DNA of 11,171 nucleotides from Succinivibrio sp. (lineage in GTDB: Bacteria > Pseudomonadota > Gammaproteobacteria > Enterobacterales > Succinivibrionaceae): NCBI GenBank assembly GCA_017959135.1, contig JAGDBH010000203.1:1-11171 (forward strand), given 5' to 3'. The notes beneath the pieces are model-generated. The model did no database searches. It was not told where the DNA came from and saw only the letters and a list, made by a program, of their open reading frames with translations. Position numbers and translations under genes: made by a program. This document shows, piece after piece, positions 6,695 to 11,171 of this stretch. Numbering within the stretch: the stretch's first letter is position 1; the number at the start of each line of letters is the position of its first letter.

Positions 6695-7198
6695 ATGAGA
6701 CACGTTATATCAATCTTGCTGGAAAATGAAGCCGGTTCCTTATCTCGTGTTGTAGGTTTATTCTCTCAGCGTGGATACAACATCGACAGTCTGACTGTTG
6801 CCCCTACTGATGATCCAACCTTATCAAGATGTTCTATCCTGACCACAGGTGAGAAGTGGGAGGCAGAACAGATTACCAAACAGCTGCATAAGCTGGTCTG
6901 CGTCTTCCGTGTATCAGCTCTTCTGGAAGAGGCTGAAGGCGGTATTGAGCGAGAAATGGTTTTAGTTAAGGTTAATACTCCTAACAAGAATGCCCGCGAC
7001 GAGGTTAAAGGTCTTGCTGATATCTTTAATTCAAAGATTATTGATGTTAACGCTGAAATCTTTACATTGGAATTCGTTGGTAATTCATCTGAGATTGATA
7101 ACTTCATTACAACAATTGGCAAGCTTGCTGAGGTTCTTGAAGTGGTTAGATCCGGTGTTGTAGGTATTGCCAAGGGCAATCATTTCATGAAGCCTTAA
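6695..7198 (+). CDS. ilvH: Acetohydroxyacid synthase small regulatory subunit, copy 2
   Basis: At 167 aa, it has an N-terminal ACT domain (MRHVISILLENEAGSLSRV, then NIDSLTVAPTDDPTLSR, very like E. coli IlvH) and a C-terminal small-subunit domain ending VRSGVVGIAKGNH. Asn11, Gly14, Ser17, Asn29 and Ala36, linked to valine feedback, are retained, so this isozyme too should be valine-sensitive. A strong GAGGAG (6683-6688) lies 6 nt before the ATG and inside the end of the large subunit gene, so the pair is probably coupled. The protein is the same length as the copy 1 subunit but clearly diverged, chiefly in the C-terminal domain; each small subunit presumably serves its adjacent large subunit, although cross-assembly cannot be ruled out. 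A strong terminator follows. Confidence 0.95.
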   Translation: MRHVISILLENEAGSLSRVVGLFSQRGYNIDSLTVAPTDDPTLSRCSILTTGEKWEAEQITKQLHKLVCVFRVSALLEEAEGGIEREMVLVKVNTPNKNARDEVKGLADIFNSKIIDVNAEIFTLEFVGNSSEIDNFITTIGKLAEVLEVVRSGVVGIAKGNHFMKP

Positions 7199-7218
7199 AA
7201 GCTTTTACTGTATAGAAG

Positions 7219-7245
7219 AAGAGAGGCTAAAAGTCTCTCTTTTTT
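7219..7245 (+). terminator. Rho-independent terminator after second ilvIH pair
   Basis: A stem of 10 bp (AAGAGAGGCT at 7219-7228 with AGTCTCTCTT at 7232-7241, one G-T wobble, AAA loop) runs into a T tract at 7240-7245. It lies between convergent genes; the opposite strand has a TC-rich run after the hairpin, so it may also weakly stop rmuC transcripts. Confidence 0.88.
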
Positions 7246-7248
7246 ACT

Positions 7249-8934
7249 CTAATTCTTGTCATTTACAGCCAGATTATCCGTCTGTTCGTTTGGAATCATC
7301 TCCACTGAATTTCCATCAATGGTTAGAACATTATCCTGCTTGATATAGTGAGTTCCTGCTGTATTGAAGTTTGCAAGCTTGTTCTTGAGATTTCCTCTGC
7401 CTGTATAAAGCAGATTCTGCAGCTCTAAAAGACTCTTCTGCTGTTTATCAGTATTGCTCAGAACTGAAGCCATCTTATCCTCGATTGTAGAGAACTTCTT
7501 CCAGATATCCTGTGCGATTCTGATTAACTCTCCAATATTCTCTGTCTGTTCTGACAGCATCCATAGATTGGAAACCACGCGAAGTGCTGGCAGTAATGAA
7601 GAAGGAGAAACCAGATAGATTTTATTTCTGGCAGCCTCATTGTACAGTGATGAATCTGTCTTTAATGCGTCGTACAGTGCACCATCCAGAGGTACGAACA
7701 TGAATACGAAGGAAGGGCAGTTTAAAGTCTTTCGGTAATCATCGCAGTATCTCTTATCCTTAAGCTCAGAGATGTGTTTCTTAACTGACACAACATGTGC
7801 CTTAAGAAAGCTTTCCTTTTCACTCTTATCCTGTGAGTTGATGAAGTTTGTATATGCTGTAAGGGAGCATTTGGCATCAATTACAATACAGTGGTTGTCA
7901 GGAAGATATACCACGGCATCAGGACGACCGGTATGATTTATATCATTGCTGTCAGGTTTTACAGCAACTTCACGTTCATAATCACGTCCTTTTTCAAGGC
8001 CAGAGCTTTCAAGTACTCTCTCAAGCTGGAGTTCTCCCCAGATACCCTGAGTTTTTACTCCGGAGCGAAGGGCATTTGTAAGTTCCTGTGCCTGATTTGA
8101 AAGATTCAGAGATGATTCATGCAGGTTCTTAAGTTCAGTCTCAAAAGCTCCGACTCTCTTTTCCTGTTTTGCATGATTCTCGTTAACCATCTGCTTGAAT
8201 TTATCAAGTTCTTCCTTGAGAGGTTTTACAATGTTCTCAAGGTTAGACTGAGAATGCTTGCTCAAATCCTCGGTTCCAAGCTTTACAAATTTCTCTGAAA
8301 GGTTGGTTAGCTGTTCTTCAAGCTGCTGTTTTGAGAGATTGTATGACTCTTCAATCTTCTGATATAGCAGTTTATCTGACTCAATCTTGGACTCTAGGAC
8401 CTTGTTCTGTGTTAAAAGTCCTTCCTTCTCTGCATTTACAGCAACCTTTTCCTCTAAAGTTGAGGATAGTTTTTCTGATACTTCCTGATTGTTCTTGATC
8501 AGAATTTCATTCTGATTTGAAAGATCCTTATTCTGAACTTCAAGTGTTCTGACATTATTCTGAAGATCAGCAACGTTCTTCTCCAATAGTCTTATTTTTT
8601 CTGAGCTCAAAGACATCTGTGAGCTGAGCGCGTTGTTGTCTGACAGGCATTTCTGGTACTGAAGATTCAGGTTAACAAAGTTTCTGTCATTCTCTTCAAA
8701 TCTTTGTTTTAGAGTTTCAAGTTCAGAATTTCTCTGATTTAAGGCATTGTTCAGATCCATGTTTGACTTATTCAGTTCCTGATTTGCCTTATCAAGTTCG
8801 AATGCTTTCTTATTCAGATCCGAATTTTTGAGATAGAAAAATATGGCTGCAATTAAAACCAGCCCGAAAGTAATCACGAAGATTATTGGGTTATTGATGA
8901 TGTAATCCATTATTAACTCAAAAGTTTTTGTCAT
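7249..8934 (-). CDS. rmuC: DNA recombination protein RmuC
   Basis: This is a 561-aa protein with one N-terminal membrane segment (about residues 13-35), a long coiled coil rich in Asn, Gln, Leu and Glu (about 40-275) and the RmuC nuclease-fold domain (about 290-490). The domain shows GIWGELQLERVLESSGL from residue 297, GRPDAVVYLP with Asp339, VIDAK with Asp353 and Lys355 (a PD-(D/E)xK arrangement), FMFVPLDGALYDAL and KIYLVSPSSLLPALR. In E. coli, RmuC limits recombination at short inverted repeats; the biochemical activity is unproven. The annotated start is the longest option and has no Shine-Dalgarno. Met9 (codon at 8910-8908, MDYIINN) is a good alternative: E. coli RmuC begins MDFSIMV, TTTTGAG lies just upstream, and a candidate promoter overlaps the first ATG. 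It lies downstream of ppk on the same strand but behind a terminator, so it is probably transcribed alone. Confidence 0.95.
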   Translation of the reverse strand: MTKTFELIMDYIINNPIIFVITFGLVLIAAIFFYLKNSDLNKKAFELDKANQELNKSNMDLNNALNQRNSELETLKQRFEENDRNFVNLNLQYQKCLSDNNALSSQMSLSSEKIRLLEKNVADLQNNVRTLEVQNKDLSNQNEILIKNNQEVSEKLSSTLEEKVAVNAEKEGLLTQNKVLESKIESDKLLYQKIEESYNLSKQQLEEQLTNLSEKFVKLGTEDLSKHSQSNLENIVKPLKEELDKFKQMVNENHAKQEKRVGAFETELKNLHESSLNLSNQAQELTNALRSGVKTQGIWGELQLERVLESSGLEKGRDYEREVAVKPDSNDINHTGRPDAVVYLPDNHCIVIDAKCSLTAYTNFINSQDKSEKESFLKAHVVSVKKHISELKDKRYCDDYRKTLNCPSFVFMFVPLDGALYDALKTDSSLYNEAARNKIYLVSPSSLLPALRVVSNLWMLSEQTENIGELIRIAQDIWKKFSTIEDKMASVLSNTDKQQKSLLELQNLLYTGRGNLKNKLANFNTAGTHYIKQDNVLTIDGNSVEMIPNEQTDNLAVNDKN

Positions 8935-8959
8935 ATAAAAGGTACGTTACTAGTTTCAA
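8932..8959 (-). promoter_or_regulatory. Candidate sigma-70 promoter of rmuC
   Basis: Read on the minus strand, TTGAAA (8959-8954) and TATATG (8937-8932) are separated by 16 bp. The -10 box overlaps the first possible ATG of rmuC, so transcription would start near 8925 and favour translation from Met9. The -35 matches 5 of 6 bases and the -10 matches 4 of 6. Confidence 0.35.
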
Positions 8960-8984
8960 CTGTCTGTATGACGGTTTAGATGTA

Positions 8985-9009
8985 TATCAATTCTGATAAC
9001 ATGATATCA
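8985..9009. repeat. Cluster of TGATA/TATCA half-sites upstream of rmuC
   Basis: Four copies of the same 5-base word occur in alternating orientation: TATCA (8985-8989), TGATA (8994-8998) and the palindrome TGATATCA (9002-9009), which holds two overlapping copies. The cluster lies about 25 bp upstream of the candidate rmuC -35 box. It could be a regulator binding site, but the words are short and the region is AT-rich, so chance is possible. Confidence 0.3.
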
Positions 9010-9016
9010 CGAACAC

Positions 9017-9044
9017 AAAAATGCGCGTCTAAAACGCGCATTTT
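9017..9044 (-). terminator. Rho-independent terminator of ppk
   Basis: A perfect 11-bp stem (AAAATGCGCGT at 9018-9028 with ACGCGCATTTT at 9034-9044) and a 5-base loop lie 2 bp beyond the ppk stop codon. On the minus strand it is followed by TTTTTGTGTT, the expected U-rich tail. Confidence 0.92.
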
Positions 9045-9046
9045 AA

Positions 9047-11110
9047 TCAGACATCAATGGCCATTTCGTTTTCTACTCTGACCAGATAATCATGTATTTC
9101 TATCTGCGAGCGAATCTGCTTTTCGTTTGGCCCCGCCTGTACGTAATTGTTCACCTGATCCGGATCGACTATTCGTGCCTTTCTGTTATCCTTCTGCTGC
9201 AGCAGTAAAATAGCCTTGATTCTCTCCTTCAGGTCAGGATCAAGAATTCTAGTTCCAACCTCGATTCTCAGATCCAGATTTCGTCTCATCCAGTCGGCAG
9301 AACTGATATAGAGTTCTTCTTGTCCACCGTTGTTAAACAGCATGACGCGAGGGTGTTCCAGGAATCTGTCCACGATAGAGGTTATGTAGATGTTATCAGA
9401 AAGTCCTGGCACGCCGGCCTTGATTGAGCACATTCCTCTTACGATACCTCTGATCTTAACTCCAGCCTGACTAGCCTCGTACAGCTTTTCAATAAGATCG
9501 ATATCTACGAGAGCATTAACCTTAAAGTTAATAGCGGCCTCTTGTCCTGCTTTTGCAAACTCGATTTCACGATCAATCATAGAGGCGATTTTCTCTCTTG
9601 CATTTAAAGGTGAAACCAGAAGGTTGTTAAATACAGGTCTTGTATAAGGGTATTCAATAAATCTGAATACATCGTTAACTTCGCTTGTTACCTTTTCATT
9701 AGCAGTGAACAGGGCAAAGTCTGTATAGATTTTTGCAGTTTTTTCATTGAAGTTACCTGTTCCGATATGTGCATAACGGGTGATCTTGTCTCCCTCGTGT
9801 CTGGTTACAAGACACAGTTTTGAGTGAATCTTAAGTGTTGGCAGACCGAACAGAACCTTAACTCCAGCCTGAGTCAGGAAGGATGCCCACTTAACGTTGT
9901 TGGCTTCATCAAATCTTGCCTTAAGCTCAACTACAACGGTAACAGATTTTCCATTATTGGCCGCATGCATAAGAGAGTTGATAACACGGCTGTTGCTTGC
10001 CACACGATAGATGTTGATTTTTATGGAGCTTACCTTTGGATCATAAGATGCGTAACGGAGGAACTCTGTAAAATAATCAAATGAATAATATGGGTAGTAA
10101 AGCAGAACATCCTTCTTTGCTATGGCATCAAATGGAGTAATAGCGGTTTCAAACTGAACAGATTTGATTTCGCTAAGACTTGGGTTCTCCATTTCATCAC
10201 TGCCGATGCTAGGGAATGCAAGGAAGTCCTTGAAGTTATGGTAGCGGTTTCCTGGCATCATGGAGTCAATAGCTGACATCTTCAGCTCTCCCGCCATGAA
10301 TCGAACCATATCCTCAGGCATTGCAGCATCATAGGAGAATCGAACCGGCATAGCATTAAGTCTCTGCTTTAAAGCCTCGGACATATTCTCCAGTACAGAA
10401 CGGTCGATATTACCAAGAAGGTCGTATTCAGCATCTCTGTTCATTTTAATTGAATATGCTTCGATGCTGTCGTACTCATAAAGACCTCGGAAGATCATTT
10501 CCATGCCAACTCTGATTACGTCGTCAAGGAACATGAAGACGACACTGTTATCTTCGGATGGCATACGGATAAAACGAGGGATCTTATCTGTTGGAATCTC
10601 GATTAGAGCATGGTATTCACTGCTGCTGTTTGAAAGCTTTACCAGAAGATATGTAAATTCATCCTTTAGAAATGAAACAAGGTCAGTCTCTGCATCAATA
10701 ATTACAGGATTGATGTGCTTTAAAACATGATGCTTAAAGTAGGTTGAAACCCAGTCTTTCTGCTCCTGTGTGATTGAATCCTGATCTCTCATCAGAATAT
10801 TGTGCTTTGACAGTTCTTCAAGCAGATCTGAGTAGATGCTGTTTAATGTTCTCTGGTATTTATTTGCTTCATTCTGAACCTGGCGCAGCAGATTTACAGC
10901 CGCCTCGTTTTCTCCCTGTGCATTATTGATGATAACCTGTCTTTTAAGCTCGGCTACACGAACCTTAAAAAACTCATCAAGATTGCTTGAGTAAATACCT
11001 AAAAATCTAACTCTTTCAATTAAAGGTACAGATGGATCAGCAGCTTCCTGTAAAACTCTTCCGTTAAAGGAGAGCCAGGATAATTCTTTTGGAACAAATT
11101 TATCTACCAT
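9047..11110 (-). CDS. ppk: Polyphosphate kinase PPK1
   Basis: This 687-aa protein is nearly identical in length to E. coli PPK (688 aa) and co-linear with it. PPK1 reversibly transfers the ATP gamma-phosphate onto inorganic polyphosphate, forming a phospho-His intermediate. The domains in order are N (about 1-105, KELSWLSFNGRVLQEAAD; Asn43 in SSNLDEFFKVR, the ATP-binding Asn), H (about 106-315, NRDAEYDLL), C1 (about 316-495) and C2 (about 496-687). His429 in LKIHSKL corresponds to the autophosphorylated E. coli His435, and His448 in AHIGTGNFNEKT to His454; the 19-residue spacing is kept. VRGMCS, DNIYITSIVDRFLEHPRV and SSADWM complete the signature. GAGG lies 5 nt before the ATG. A ppx gene, often paired with ppk, is not directly downstream; rmuC follows, after a terminator. 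Confidence 0.98.
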   Translation of the reverse strand: MVDKFVPKELSWLSFNGRVLQEAADPSVPLIERVRFLGIYSSNLDEFFKVRVAELKRQVIINNAQGENEAAVNLLRQVQNEANKYQRTLNSIYSDLLEELSKHNILMRDQDSITQEQKDWVSTYFKHHVLKHINPVIIDAETDLVSFLKDEFTYLLVKLSNSSSEYHALIEIPTDKIPRFIRMPSEDNSVVFMFLDDVIRVGMEMIFRGLYEYDSIEAYSIKMNRDAEYDLLGNIDRSVLENMSEALKQRLNAMPVRFSYDAAMPEDMVRFMAGELKMSAIDSMMPGNRYHNFKDFLAFPSIGSDEMENPSLSEIKSVQFETAITPFDAIAKKDVLLYYPYYSFDYFTEFLRYASYDPKVSSIKINIYRVASNSRVINSLMHAANNGKSVTVVVELKARFDEANNVKWASFLTQAGVKVLFGLPTLKIHSKLCLVTRHEGDKITRYAHIGTGNFNEKTAKIYTDFALFTANEKVTSEVNDVFRFIEYPYTRPVFNNLLVSPLNAREKIASMIDREIEFAKAGQEAAINFKVNALVDIDLIEKLYEASQAGVKIRGIVRGMCSIKAGVPGLSDNIYITSIVDRFLEHPRVMLFNNGGQEELYISSADWMRRNLDLRIEVGTRILDPDLKERIKAILLLQQKDNRKARIVDPDQVNNYVQAGPNEKQIRSQIEIHDYLVRVENEMAIDV

Positions 11111-11143
11111 GTCCGCCTCATAATTTCATTCATCTAATAAGAA

Positions 11144-11171
11144 ATTATAGTTTTTGTTGTTATTTTTTGAA
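11144..11171 (-). promoter_or_regulatory. Candidate sigma-70 promoter of ppk
   Basis: On the minus strand a perfect TATAAT lies at 11149-11144. TTCAAA (11171-11166), right at the window edge, is a possible 4-of-6 -35 box with a 16-bp spacer. Transcription would begin near 11137, giving a leader of about 27 bases. No Pho-box-like repeat is visible in the part present. Confidence 0.42.

Noticed and set aside
6766..7179. Minus-strand 137-codon frame inside ilvH copy 2
   Set aside because: It mirrors the coding frame of a conserved gene, with Ser/Thr-rich low-complexity translation and no ribosome site.
1576..7198. Composite transposon or recent duplication explaining the two ilvIH pairs
   Set aside because: No transposase, flanking repeats or target duplications are seen, and the copies are too diverged for recent origin.

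Overview
The window looks like chromosomal DNA of a low-GC gammaproteobacterium. The AHAS III-type IlvI/IlvH pairs, the PPK1, the RmuC and the YdiJ-type oxidoreductase all resemble their E. coli counterparts closely, but the DNA is AT-richer than that of enteric bacteria. A Succinivibrionaceae-like (Aeromonadales) gut anaerobe is my best guess. This is an inference from protein resemblance and composition, not from a marker gene. No phage, IS, CRISPR, tRNA or rRNA sequence was seen.

Layout. Positions 1-3794 (+) form one tightly packed unit: the C-terminal third of a YdiJ-type FAD/Fe-S D-2-hydroxyacid dehydrogenase, an ICMT-like membrane methyltransferase overlapping it by 8 bp, then acetohydroxyacid synthase (AHAS) large and small subunits. 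A hairpin terminator follows at about 3816-3845. Positions 3896-4927 (+) hold a protein with TPR-like helices and a Suppressor-of-fused (SUFU)-like domain. Positions 4979-7198 (+) hold a second complete AHAS large/small pair, closed by a strong terminator at 7219-7245. On the minus strand, convergent with this block, lie ppk (11110-9047, with its own terminator) and then rmuC (8934-7249). No gene-free stretch exceeds about 115 bp.

How the genes work together. AHAS joins pyruvate to pyruvate (towards valine and leucine) or to 2-oxobutyrate (towards isoleucine). The two cassettes have nearly the same size (2219 and 2220 bp) and both look intact, but they are clearly diverged. The upstream large subunit keeps the conserved Trp in GMVRQWQ that confers 2-oxobutyrate preference. 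The downstream one has Phe at exactly the same residue number (485). This suggests division of labour between the two isozymes, and is the most interesting feature here. YdiJ-type enzymes oxidise D-2-hydroxyacids to 2-oxoacids, so the first operon may couple 2-oxoacid supply to use. PPK and RmuC are ordinary housekeeping genes for polyphosphate synthesis and genome maintenance.
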